Shown here: in pieces, positions 1 through 9,126 of the stretch
Numbering within the stretch: position 1 is the first letter of the stretch
How the letters are laid out: every line of letters begins with the position of its first letter
Assembly (NCBI GenBank): GCA_949130495.1
Contig: OX422215.1
Coordinates: 71,749,244 to 71,813,243 of the forward strand
DNA: 64,000 nucleotides
Origin: Sambucus nigra
Lineage: Eukaryota > Streptophyta > Magnoliopsida > Dipsacales > Adoxaceae
Direction: 5' to 3'
Notes under the pieces: model-generated
Told to the model about the DNA's origin: nothing
Database searches by the model: none
Seen by the model: the letters and a program-made list of their open reading frames with translations, nothing else
Position numbers and translations under genes: made by a program

Positions 1-1
1 G

Positions 2-2497
2 GCCCTTATTGAGATGAAGACCCCCAAATCCATTAAAGACGTTCAGAGGCTCACAGGGAGAGTAGCTGCCTTGAACAGATTTGTGTCCAGGGCCACAGAC
101 AGGTGTCTACCATTTTTCAAGATCCTCAGGAAGGCCTTCGAGTGGAGTGAAGAGTGTGATGAGGCTTTCAAGGAGCTAAAATCATACTTAGGGTCTCCCT
201 TGCTGCTGTCACGGCCCGTGCAGGGTGAACGACTTTACGTGTACCTCGCCGTCTCAGAGTCCGCTATCAGTGCAGCAATCGTAAGAGACGAAGACGGGAT
301 ACAGAAGCCCGTATATTTTAACAGCAAGGCACTCCAGGGGGCAGAGCAAAGATACCCGAGGATGGAGAAGTTGGCCTATGCCTTGATCCATGCCTCAAGG
401 AAGATGAAGCCGTACTTCCAGTCCCATACTATGGTCATCCTTACTGACTCTCCTCTTAGGCAGGTCCTACACAAGCCTGAAAAATTAGGAAGACTAATGA
501 CCTGGGCTATAGAGCTGGGGGAATTCGACATTGTGTATCAGCCTAAGACAGCCATTAAGGGGCAGGCCTTGGCAGATTTCGTGGCTGAATTTACTTGGGA
601 GGGTGACATGGCCGAGAATGAGGGCCTAAGCCCGACAGATACCCAACAAGGCAGGCTTACCGACCCTCCTGCATGTACGGCTGAGACAGGCACCGCTAGA
701 AGAAAGGTGGCTGAAAATGAAGAGGGAAGATGCATCTTCCGACAGGGATCCCTCTCTGAGGGAAATTTCTCAGAAGAACAGACCATGTGGAGTCTCTTCG
801 TCGACGGGTCCTCCTGCGAAAGCGGGAGCGGAGCTGGATTGATAATATCAGCACCCGACGGCACAGACATCGAGTACGCCCTGAGGTTCAATTTTAAAGC
901 CTCCAACAATGAGGCTGAATATGAGGCCCTGATAGCTGGCCTTTCCTTGGCCAAATCTCTTAATGTCGGCCAAATTTTGGTTCACAGTGATTCAAGGCTG
1001 GTGGTGAATCAGATACTAGGAGCCTATGAGGCCAAAGATGAGAGGATGGCTAGGTACCTTGGGAAGGTGAGGTCATTATTGAAAGACTTTAAAGAAGCGA
1101 AATTCAAGAGAGTACCTAGGCTCGACAATGGCCGTGCTGATGCCCTTGCAAGGTTGGCCTCAGCTACTAGGACAGGCATAAGGAGGACAGTCCCGGTAGA
1201 AATCTTGCTTCGACCAACTATTGAAGACGACGAGGGAACACTTGGTGTTTGCATGAATGTTTCTCAAGAACCTTCATGGATGGACCCTCTGATCAAATAC
1301 ATTAAAGAGGGAGAGATGCCAGAAGCAAGCCAAGAGAGGAAGAAGCTAAGATACAGGGCCGCAAAATTCACTGTCATTGGAGACACGGTGTACAAAAAGG
1401 GGTTTCTGCTCCCCTTACTTAGATGCGTGCATCCCTTAGAAGTCCCTTCCATTCTGCAGGACGTGCATGAAGGGTCGCGCTCAAGCCACATTGGGGGTAG
1501 ATCCTTAGCGAAGAGGGTGGTCACCCAGGGCTACTGGTGGCCGACCTTGGGGAAAGATGCCGCAGCATATGTAAAGAAGTGTGACAAATGCCAGAGATTT
1601 GCCACCATCCCTCACCAGCCCCATCAGCCTCTCACCTCCATTACATCCCCATGGCCGTTCGCAGTGTGGGGGATTGATCTGGTAGGACCCTTACCGGGAG
1701 CAGTCAATAACTATCGGTTCCTCATCGTAGCAATTGACTACTTTTCAAAGTGGGTAGAGGCTGAGCCAATGGTCACGATCACAGAGCAGAAGACCTTTCA
1801 GTTCATCTGGAAAAATGTGATATGCAGATATGGTCTACCCAACACCCTCATCTCGGATAACGGGACTCAGTTCAAGAATGCCTCTCTGCAGAAGTACTAT
1901 GAGAGGGTAAGTATCAAACAATTTTTCTCCACCCCAGGCCGACCTCAGGCCAATGGGCAAACCGAAGTTACGAATAGGACAATCCTAGATGGGATTAAGA
2001 AGAGGCTTGAGGAGGCAAAAGGAAGATGGGTCGAGGAGTTATATGCAGTGTTGTGGGCATACAGGACGACAGTAAGGACCTCTACTGGGGAGACCCCCTT
2101 CATGTTAGCTTATGGATCAGAAGCAGTCATCCCCACCGAGGTCGAGTTTCCCACTCATAGGGTCCAAATGTACGACCCCCAGGGAAATACGGAAGAGAGG
2201 AGACTTGACCTGGATTTGATTGAGGAAAGAAGGGAGGATGCTGAGATAAGGCAAGCTTCCTACCAGCAGAGAACCGCAAGGTTTTACAACCAGAGGGTGA
2301 AACAGAGGCCAATCGCAGTAGGAGACTTGGTTCTCAAGAAGACTTGGCAAAAGCCCAATAAACTCCATCCTAATTGGCACGGCCCCTATAGGGTCACCGA
2401 TGAAGTTGTCCCTGGGACCTATAGACTAGAAAACCTAGAAGGGGAACCATTTTCCAACCCCTGGAACGCAGATCATTTGAAGAAATACTATCAGTAG
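2..2497 (+). CDS. pol 3' part: RT end, RNase H, archaeal-type RNase H, integrase
   Basis: The frame is already open at base 2, so this is the 3' part of a longer polyprotein; the first ATG is at 14. Residue numbers count from that ATG. Residues 1-195 are the RT thumb and the first RNase H, whose usual catalytic Asp position reads YVYLAVSE, as in the degenerate RNase H of Tat elements. Residues about 258-390 are the second, archaeal-type RNase H, with acidic positions visible in FVDGSS, EAEYEAL, VHSDS and NGRADALA. Integrase follows: an HHCC zinc region (HEGSRSSHIGG, then CDKC) near 485-530, and a DDE core with WGID near 551, SDNG near 613 and the Glu of GQTEVTNR near 649. A GPYRV-type C-terminus ends in KKYYQ. 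There is no stop or frameshift in 831 codons, so every visible catalytic residue of integrase and the second RNase H is kept. Confidence 0.92.
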   Translation, partial: ALIEMKTPKSIKDVQRLTGRVAALNRFVSRATDRCLPFFKILRKAFEWSEECDEAFKELKSYLGSPLLLSRPVQGERLYVYLAVSESAISAAIVRDEDGIQKPVYFNSKALQGAEQRYPRMEKLAYALIHASRKMKPYFQSHTMVILTDSPLRQVLHKPEKLGRLMTWAIELGEFDIVYQPKTAIKGQALADFVAEFTWEGDMAENEGLSPTDTQQGRLTDPPACTAETGTARRKVAENEEGRCIFRQGSLSEGNFSEEQTMWSLFVDGSSCESGSGAGLIISAPDGTDIEYALRFNFKASNNEAEYEALIAGLSLAKSLNVGQILVHSDSRLVVNQILGAYEAKDERMARYLGKVRSLLKDFKEAKFKRVPRLDNGRADALARLASATRTGIRRTVPVEILLRPTIEDDEGTLGVCMNVSQEPSWMDPLIKYIKEGEMPEASQERKKLRYRAAKFTVIGDTVYKKGFLLPLLRCVHPLEVPSILQDVHEGSRSSHIGGRSLAKRVVTQGYWWPTLGKDAAAYVKKCDKCQRFATIPHQPHQPLTSITSPWPFAVWGIDLVGPLPGAVNNYRFLIVAIDYFSKWVEAEPMVTITEQKTFQFIWKNVICRYGLPNTLISDNGTQFKNASLQKYYERVSIKQFFSTPGRPQANGQTEVTNRTILDGIKKRLEEAKGRWVEELYAVLWAYRTTVRTSTGETPFMLAYGSEAVIPTEVEFPTHRVQMYDPQGNTEERRLDLDLIEERREDAEIRQASYQQRTARFYNQRVKQRPIAVGDLVLKKTWQKPNKLHPNWHGPYRVTDEVVPGTYRLENLEGEPFSNPWNADHLKKYYQ

Positions 2498-2615
2498 TGT
2501 TGTAAGGTCTTGAAAGGCCATAATTGTAATAAGAGTTGCTCCAACAGAACACTTGGAAAATTAATGAGAAATATCAATGTTTCCTTCATCCTGTTGTCAG
2601 TCCTAGCATGCATGG

Positions 2616-3605
2616 AAAGTTGATCCCTCGGCTATAATGGGGACCAGTGGAGGGGACGACCCCACCACTGTCCTCAAAAAAGACGAGGGAAGAAATTAAA
2701 ATCCATTAATTTGGAAGGTTGATCCCTCGGCTATAATGGGGACCAGTGGAGGGGACGACCCCTCCACCGTCCTCAAAAAAGACGAGGGAAGACTAAATTA
2801 AAATCCATTAATTTGGAAGGTTGATCCCTCGGCTATAATGGGGACCAGTGGAGGGGACGACCCCTCCACTGTCCTCAAAAAAGACGAGGGAAGATTAAAT
2901 TAAAATCCATTAATTTGGAAGGTTGATCCCTCGGCTATAATGGGGACCAGTGGAGGGGACGACCCCTCCACTGTCCTCAAAAAAGACGAGGGAAGACTAA
3001 ATTAAAATCCATTAATTTGGTTAATTGAATCCTCGGCTATAATGAGGACCAGTGGAGGGGACGACCCCTCCACTGTCCTCAAAAAAGACGAGGGAAGACT
3101 AAATTAAAATCCATTAATTTGGTTAATTGAATCCTCGGCTATAATGAGGACCAGTGGAGGGGACGACCCCTCCACTGTCCTCAAAAAAGACGAGGGAAGA
3201 CTAAATTAAAAGCCATTAATTTGGTTAATTGAATCCTCGGCTATAATGAGGACCAGTGGAGGGGACGACCCCTCCACTGTCCTAAAAAAAGACGAGGGAA
3301 GACTAAATTAAAAGCCATTAATTTGGTTAATTGAATCCTCGGCTATAATGAGGACCAGTGGAGGGGACGACCCCTCCACTGTTCTAAAAAAAGACGAGGG
3401 AGGACTAAATTAAAAGCCATTAATTTGGTTAATTGAATCCTCGGCTATAATGAGGACCAGTGGAGGGGACGACCCCTCCACTGTTCTCAAAAAAGACGAG
3501 GGAAGACATTAAAAGCCATTAATTTGGTTAATTGAATCCTCGGCTATAATGAGGCCACATGAGGGGACGACCCCACAGTGGTCCTCAAAAAAGACGAGGG
3601 AAGGG
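2616..3605 (+). repeat. Tandem array of ten ~102-bp hairpin units
   Basis: The marker TCGGCTATAATG recurs at 2628, 2727, 2829, 2931, 3033, 3135, 3237, 3339, 3441 and 3540, giving periods of 99-102 bp. Each unit contains an inverted repeat: arms AGTGGAGGGG and CCCCTCCACT around an ACGA loop, extended by GAGGAC/GTCCTC with one bulged base, and an outer CCTCG/CGAGG pair. First and last units are variants. The array lies between the end of pol and the 3' end of the antisense gene, where the two converging transcripts would meet. Tandem arrays in this hypervariable 3' region are known for Tat elements and can seed satellites. Confidence 0.95.
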
Positions 3606-4386
3606 TTAGTGGCATCATCATCAACAAACCATAGCAGAATTGAAAATGGAAGACAGTTGAAGAAGAGACGATGATATTAATAAAAATCTGGTACAAAATA
3701 TTAAGTGTTTTACAAAGCCATTGAACAAAAATACACTTGAAGGGTATGGGCTACAGGCAGCCACCCTATGGGACGACATCAGAGGGAAGGGCCTCAACAT
3801 CAATAGGGATGGTCTCCTCAGTTACTAGCACCGGATGATCTTCAGATGTACCGACCCCATCGATCTGGACTTGGGCCTCCACTTGGTTGAGGGCCTCGGC
3901 AATTAGGGGGTCGTCCAGTTGAACACCCTCCAGTGATGGGCGAACAGAAGAGACGACATCGCCAAACTTGAGGACGACCCATCGGCAGGCCGTCCTAATC
4001 CCCCTTTCCAGATATTCAAGGCCGAAGCCCTGAAATTCATCTGAAGTCTTGTATGCCTCAATAGCATCAGCCTCAGCTTTCTTGATGGCTGCTTCCAGAT
4101 CAGTCTTATGCTGGGCCTCCAGGTTGATCAGAGCCTCATCCCTATCCTTGATGATCAGGTCCTTGGCTTGCAGGTCGGCATCGTGTTGCCTCATCAGCTC
4201 ATCTAGGACCCTAGCATGCTCGGTCCTGGCACTCTCAAGATCAGCCCTCGCAGTATCAAGCTCAGTCTTTGCTGTATCTAGCTCTGCCTGCAACTCAGCC
4301 TCATGGTGAATGGCCCTCTCAGCTTCGTGAAACTTTTGTTGATTCTCGGCCATCCACTTGGTGGCTGAGGTCAAGGCACAAACAGA

Positions 4387-4468
4387 CTGCAAGAAAAATG
4401 AAAATATATCAAGAGGGACCGAGGGAACAGTTAGTGAAAATGAAATTAAAGAAGGTCAAGACCAATAC
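4387..4468 (-). other. Putative spliceosomal intron, antisense gene of element 1
   Basis: On the minus strand the donor is CAG|GTATTGG and the acceptor is a pyrimidine-rich run ending TTCTTGCAG. The length is 82 nt. Removing it joins ...HSLAQ to SVCALTS in one frame. Confidence 0.75.
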
Positions 4469-4899
4469 CTGAGCAAGGGAGTGCAGACCGTAGTCGTACA
4501 CTTTGGCAGGGGGCATCTTTGCCAAGAACTAGTAGTCAGAGGCCGACGAGGCAGAGAACATCGAGGCCTTGGCCGCCCTCAGGTTGGCAATAAGGGATGA
4601 GGGGTCGGCCCTCAGATGGGACAGATTCTGAGACCAGAAGGCCCCCATGCTTGATGAAGAGGTCGCACCCTCAGAGGCCTCGGCCCTGGCCCTCGTCTTA
4701 GGGTCAGGACGAGGCTCAACTGGAGCCTCAGGCTCCTTCCTTTTGTGGCTAACAGCTGTCGGCTCAATAACTGTCGGCCCTGAGGCCCTTGTCTTTTTGG
4801 GAGCTTGCTGAGGCTCCTTCCCCTTCTTCTTTGTCAGACCAGCAAGAAGGCTTGGAGCAGTCATATCCCAGAGGTAATCTGACACGCCTGCAGGACGAC

Positions 4900-4992
4900 C
4901 TGAAAAGGATACGATGAATCAAGAAAGTTTAGAGATAAAGAGAGAACACTTCAAAAATAAGTAAAGAAGGGAAAATGTTCAGTATAACTCAC
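4900..4992 (-). other. Putative spliceosomal intron, antisense gene of element 1
   Basis: On the minus strand the donor is TAT|GTGAGTTA and the acceptor CCTTTTCAG. The length is 93 nt. Removal joins LTEL to CRPAGVSDYLWD in one frame. Confidence 0.7.
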
Positions 4993-6117
4993 ATAGTTCT
5001 GTCAGAGGGCCGACCCTCAGACCAGCTTCTTTAAGGAAGCGAGGGGTCGTCAAATCTTCGAACTTTGGGATCTCACCCTCTCTCCCTCGTCCCCTCAGAT
5101 ACTCAACAATATCACTCTCCTCCAAGCTTTCATGGAGGGGTTAGACCATCTGTTAGGAACCCTCGGAGCATCGGCAGAAGGGGACGCCTCGGTGGAGCTC
5201 TCCCATGCCCCAGATATGAAGAAGAACCTTTTTTTCCAATCATGATTGGAAGTTTGAGCTACATGGAGCAGTTTCTTCTCAGACCTCCTCGCCCCTAGAT
5301 GATAATATCCGGGCTGTTTAGATGAAGAGGTGATATTATAGCAGGCCAAGAATACGTCGGACGAGGGCTCATCAGTAAAAGAGTTTTTCTACAGGGAAAT
5401 GTAACCCAGAATCGTCCTCCATGAGTTGGGTGGAAGTTGAGAGGGGGAGACGCCCAGAGCCGAAAGAATATCTACAATAGCAGGATGGAAGGGAAGTCTA
5501 ACACCTACCTTGAACATTTGCTCGTAGACTGCAATCTCTCCCTCTTCTCCCTCAGAAACCCTCTCAGTATCAGAGGGAGCCCTCATAGTCACCCCAAATG
5601 GCACTCCGTAAATATGCCTCCATATCAGAAGGTCCCTATCCCTAACAGAGGAGATAAAAGACGAGGCATGGGAGGTATCAACCTCATCATCTGTATCGTC
5701 GTCCTCGTCCTCCTCATCACCTGCAGGAGGACCCTGAGGAAAAGCCACTTGGAAGGCGTTGGGAGACAGGGTTGTCACAGGGACAGCCTCAGAGGGGATT
5801 GTACCCTCAGTCTCTCGTCCTGGGCTAAGGTCAGGTGAGTCCCTTCTACCAGAAGTTCCAGCACCAGTTGGAGAGGAGTTTCTCTCGTCCATTTCACTTG
5901 GTTTGGGAGTATCGGCCGGACGAGACGACGACCCACAAGACTCAGAGGGTTCAGATGGTCTTATGGTGGCAAAAGGAACGGGAAAGATGGGTCGTACCCA
6001 GATAGGGTCGGCCCCTCGTCTCCTCTCTTCCTCTTCCTCTATTCGTCTGATTTTGGTAAAGAGCTTCTCTCTCAAGGACGGGAATTCAGACACTAGGTTG
6101 TAAAGCCTCCTAAGCAT

Positions 6118-6710
6118 TAAAGGGAAGACCCTACACTTAAAGAAATTATACTAGACTTGGCTAATTCAACCACAAACACTTGGGAGATTGACCAGGGTTG
6201 ACCTTTGGATTAAATAAAGAACTCAAGGGTTTTCGTCAAGAACGTTCGAAGAACCAGTGACCGGAGAAGACACCGGAAAAAGCTATGGGGGAACTCTAAG
6301 AACCAGACGACCTACGACCCTAAAAAATAGACAGAAATGAAGACAAAAGAAGGAAAGAGGAGAAAAAGGTTACCTGATGAGGAGAAGGGCAAGAACGCTG
6401 CTAGGACCTGAAGGTTTGAAGGCTGAAAATGGCGATGGAAACTGGTTCTAGAGAGAGAATAATATTGGGCGCGAAGAAGAAGAAGATGAAGAGAGAGAGT
6501 TTGAAAATCTCTTAAGTACTTTGGTAATGAGTGGACCCATTTACCAAAGAAAGGTATAATTAGGGCACAACGCCCCAAGTGCACTGCGCAGCCGCCCTGC
6601 CTTGGAAACTGGAACAGCAATGAGTACCTGCCCAGGTGTCACTCACCTAACTGATCGTACACGCATCTGAATTTCAGCATTATCCCTCAGCCATCTCAAT
6701 GACACCTATG
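6118..6710 (-). other. Leader region of the antisense gene, possible 5' UTR intron
   Basis: No convincing coding sequence. On the minus strand, a CT-rich leader is followed by a donor-like CATCAG|GTAACC at about 6376 and an acceptor-like TTAAGTGTAG at about 6130, just before the ATG at 6117. That suggests a non-coding first exon and a 5' UTR intron of about 245 nt. No strong TATA box was found upstream. Confidence 0.35.
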
Positions 6711-6725
6711 GCTAAGGGCTGGGGG
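6711..6725 (+). promoter_or_regulatory. Polypurine tract of element 1
   Basis: A purine-rich run ending in GGGGG sits directly before the TGATTG start of the 3' LTR, where plus-strand DNA synthesis is primed. Confidence 0.7.
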
Positions 6726-6778
6726 TGATTGATATACCCGTTTATACCCTCGGTCTGGACAAGGATCACCTCCAATAC

Positions 6779-6990
6779 GGACGACCCTACGAGGGGACGA
6801 CCCTTCACCAGACCCCAGCTGGCCACCACCAGGCCCAGACGACCATACGAGGGGCCGACCCTCCGCCAGGCTCTAGACGACCCTACGAGGGGCCGACCCC
6901 CCACCTGGCTCCAGACGACCCTACGAGGGGCTGACCCTTCCCCAGGCTCCGGACGACCCTACGAGGGTACGACAGTACGAGGCCAGAATC
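6779..6990 (+). repeat. 38-bp tandem repeat in U3 of element 1
   Basis: The motif ACGACC(C/A)TACGAGGGG starts at 6781, 6839, 6877, 6915 and 6953; the last four are exactly 38 bp apart. Its GAGGGG(A/C)CGACCC core resembles the loop region of the 102-bp array at 2616-3605. Confidence 0.85.
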
Positions 6991-7110
6991 AATCCAGACT
7001 CACTATCGGAAGAAATTTTGCCCTCGGCCTCGGCTCATAGGCCGAGGGTGACATCATGACAGCGCGTGGTTTGGGACACGCGTGGAACAGTGCGCGTCAG
7101 GCTCATATGA

Positions 7111-7269
7111 CACGTGGCAGACCGTTATAACCGAATCACACCCTCACGTGAGGGAATATTATGTCATCATTTGGCATCTACAGGTGTCAACAGGGGATTG
7201 GTTAGATCATCATTCACATGCACCATGCTTACTTGGGGGGTACACTACACCCCCCAAGACCTATATATA
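7111..7269 (+). promoter_or_regulatory. LTR promoter: two G-boxes, inverted repeat, TATA box
   Basis: CACGTG occurs at 7111-7116 and 7145-7150, the second inside the 14-nt palindrome CCCTCACGTGAGGG (7141-7154). A 10-bp inverted repeat (CTTGGGGGGT at 7232-7241, ACCCCCCAAG at 7249-7258) ends four bases before TATATATA at 7262-7269. This fits a U3 promoter with bZIP/bHLH-type sites. Activity is inferred. Confidence 0.6.
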
Positions 7270-7619
7270 CTTGTCACCTACAACCCTACAAGAGATCAGA
7301 TTATTGCAACCCTAGCTAAAACCCTGCTTGTGCACAGTAGAGAGAAAAAGAGCTTATGTGCATTGTATCCAAGGCCATTAGTGCCCATACTTAGAGGATC
7401 ACACACTCACAGTGGATGTAGGCCTAATTGGCTGAACCACTATACATTATTGTCTTATTTCCTCTTATACTCATCCCCTTCTACATACACATGTTCATAC
7501 ACTTATGCATCTCTATGACTGCCATGGTTATAACTGTTTGAGCTCATTATCACTTTTCCGGTGATGCTAAATCACAGCATCATCATTGACCTTACTCCCC
7601 ATTTCTTACAATTTTTGAT

Positions 7620-7984
7620 TTCCTAGAGAGGAGTCACTGAGCGTGCCTCATCGTCCTCACGCATCAGTGTCTGAATTTATGGGGCTCTCCGATGATGCCC
7701 TTCAGCCCGAGGTATATCTCTTTCTATTTTTTCTTATTTAGTTAACTTTCCTTGGCTTCTTCACTGATTGATTTGCCTTTTGTTGTTGCTTCTTACAGTA
7801 CATACGGGTGTCGGCTACTTGGCTGACAGATATCAAGGATTGGATGTCCTCCATGTCCAAATATATTAAGAGCTCAAATTCTTCATCCTTCGTGCCACCT
7901 GCCACTTCTGATGAGGGCTCGGGTTCTAGGAGTAGAGGATTGACTGCTAGTTACCGGGGAAAGCGCGTCTATCGTGGGGGTTAA
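7620..7984 (+). pseudogene. 3' end of the antisense PMD gene of element A
   Basis: This fragment is cut off on its left by element 1. The exon before 7711 includes HRPHA and a GLSDDAL stretch that align with HRPHA and GLTEEVL in the PMD gene of element B (near 55935). A GT-AG intron at 7712-7798 (87 nt) sits at the same place as B's intron at 55989-56073. The last exon, 7799-7984, is open for 61 codons, starts YIRVSATWLTDIKDW (B: QVRVSTTWLRDIRDW) and ends in a basic, glycine-rich tail before TAA. The conserved intron position and reading frame argue that it was once a functional gene carried by the element. Confidence 0.75.
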
Positions 7985-8359
7985 GGGGAGAGAGAGAGAG
8001 AAAGAGATTGTGGGTTCGGGCTGAGTCCCATTGTCTTTCTATTTTTCTTATCTACAAGATGTAAACTCAGTGAAGCAATGTATAAAAATGTGCATTTCTT
8101 TTTTGAATTTTTTCTTTAATTTATGACTTATCATATATGCACTTTTAATTTTCTGTTGAGATTGTTTATTTTATGCAAATTTGGAGATGAGTATAAAAAT
8201 TATTATTACGAAAGAGTAAAAATAAAATAACTAACTCAGGGAATGATTTTCTTAGGAAAAAGAGCTGAACAAAGCATTCGTGGGTAATTTTCAAAATAAG
8301 GGTTTTTCTCAAATTAATTTTGATGAAAAAAGAAAGATAGAATTTTCCAAGATAGGGTT
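7985..8359. other. Spacer between the PMD and DUF7745 genes of element A
   Basis: A GA-rich run follows the PMD stop codon, then AT-rich sequence of the 3' untranslated type. No coding signal was found on either strand. Confidence 0.5.
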
Positions 8360-8486
8360 TGTCAATCGACATACCCCTTGACCTGCCAATAGACATAGGG
8401 GTCAAGTCAAATCATCCCTAGGCTTTGATTGCACTGTCCTGCACTTCAAAGAACTTTGGTGGGGTTGGATTCTGCTCAAGTTTATA
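8360..8486 (+). promoter_or_regulatory. Promoter of the antisense DUF7745 gene, element A
   Basis: Two near-palindromic 12-mers, TGTCAATCGACA (8360-8371) and TGCCAATAGACA (8384-8395), are 24 bp apart. A TATA-like TTTATAAGG follows near 8479-8487. The same layout precedes the DUF7745 gene of element B. Confidence 0.55.
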
Positions 8487-8492
8487 AGGCCC

Positions 8493-9126
8493 ATGATTTT
8501 AGCCCAATTTTTATGGGTGAGATTTTCTCCACCCATAACCACATTATTCTTTCTTGGTCTAAATTCCCATTTTAAAATGGGTCTTCCTATGCATAAAGGA
8601 TTTGATTTATATCATGACGGTTTGAATAATAGGTGCTTGTATAATTTAGGCTATGACTCTTTCAACTTGCGTCGAGTTTCCTTGTGGCGCAACCATGCTA
8701 TAGACTAGAACCTATTGGTTGCGAAAATGCAGTTCTGGTACCCCAAATATCTCATTTTTTGTTTCGACCTGGACGAGGTCTGTTCTACTTATGAGGAGTT
8801 CTCATCCATATTGAGGGTCAGCCCTAGTGTGGTGATGGTTATGCCTGATTTTTTCTATTCTCCAGGGGTTTTCTTGCCGGAGTTGCTTCACATCTCCTTC
8901 GGTGGCTAGACCGTCGGTTAGCGGAGGTAACATTTCTCTAATGGCGGCTATTTATTCCATACGTCTGAGGGGTTATACAGATGTCAACTTTGCTTGGGCC
9001 GTCGCCTTAGTCCTTACTGCAAGGCTACTATTGGTGACGGGGAACTTTACTGCGGATCCCTAGGTTGCTGTGATAACGGCCTTGATGTCTTACCGCCATA
9101 ATCCCATGGCGGTGGTGCTTACTGAG
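8493..9126 (+). pseudogene. Antisense DUF7745 gene of element A, 5' part
   Basis: The reading is broken by frameshifts and stops but aligns along its length with 56887-57470 of element B. Landmarks: YDSFNLRRVSLWRN, then MQFWYPKYLIFCFDLDEVC and STYEEFSSILRVSP, then, after a frameshift, an alanine/leucine-rich helical part (ISLMAAIYSIRLRG) and an ...AVVLTE end. The FWYPKY...FDL..V..TYEEF pattern and the following ILAET/VLTET...LNDLDA region match my recollection of the plant DUF7745 family, which is common near Ty3/gypsy elements and has no known function. The copia element interrupts the gene after codon ...TE at 9126; the 3' part resumes at 18992. Confidence 0.7.
9122..9126. repeat. Target-site duplication CTGAG (left copy)
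   Basis: CTGAG at 9122-9126 is repeated at 18987-18991, directly outside the two LTR ends of the copia element. Dropping one copy restores homology to element B across the junction. Confidence 0.95.

Larger units (their letters stand above)
3766..6117 (-). pseudogene. Antisense gene of element 1, Transposase_28 type, intron-containing
   Basis: The gene runs opposite to pol. Exon 1 starts with ATG at 6117 and has an acidic Ser/Pro-rich N-terminal part. It then carries the Transposase_28 ('putative gypsy type transposon') signature: PFHPAIVDIL, LPPNSWRTILGYISL and, further on, GYYHLGARR and NHDWKKRFFFISG. Exon 2 (4899-4469) is basic and proline-rich; exon 3 (4386-3766) is a long heptad-like coiled coil full of Glu, Ala and Leu. 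Two introns have canonical borders (4992-4900 and 4468-4387) and join the frames cleanly. Damage: an in-frame TAG at 5389-5391, a frameshift near 5140 and a TAG at 4529-4531 that fits a CAG to TAG change. Its function is unknown. Such antisense ORFs are recorded in Tat elements; the domain call rests on remembered family patterns. Confidence 0.75.
1..7610 (+). mobile_element. Element 1: Tat-clade Ty3/gypsy retrotransposon, 3' portion
   Basis: What is seen, in order: end of the RT domain with a first RNase H, a second archaeal-type RNase H, integrase, a tandem array, an antisense gene, a polypurine tract and a 3' LTR ending at 7610. The 5' LTR, gag, protease and most of RT lie left of the window. 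Dual RNase H plus an antisense ORF downstream of integrase is the known hallmark of the Tat clade (Retand/Grande/Ogre group); the Transposase_28-type antisense gene favours a Retand-like lineage, which is inference. The sequence right of 7610 is a PMD gene fragment homologous to element B, so element 1 inserted into element A. The uninterrupted pol end suggests a relatively young copy. Confidence 0.85.
6726..7610 (+). repeat. 3' LTR of element 1 (~885 bp)
   Basis: It begins TGATTGATAT after the polypurine tract and ends TTCTTACA at 7610. To the right the sequence becomes the PMD gene of element A. It contains a 38-bp U3 repeat, two CACGTG boxes, an inverted repeat and a TATATATA box. The right border is set by TG...CA and the change of homology; no second LTR is in the window to confirm it. 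Confidence 0.75.

Noticed and set aside
4049..4600. Plus-strand open frames across the antisense gene of element 1
   Set aside because: They are the opposite strand of the coiled-coil and basic exons, whose repetitive codons keep other frames open.
6312..6620. 102-codon minus-strand frame
   Set aside because: CT-rich leader sequence with a donor-like site; no family resemblance, better explained as 5' UTR.
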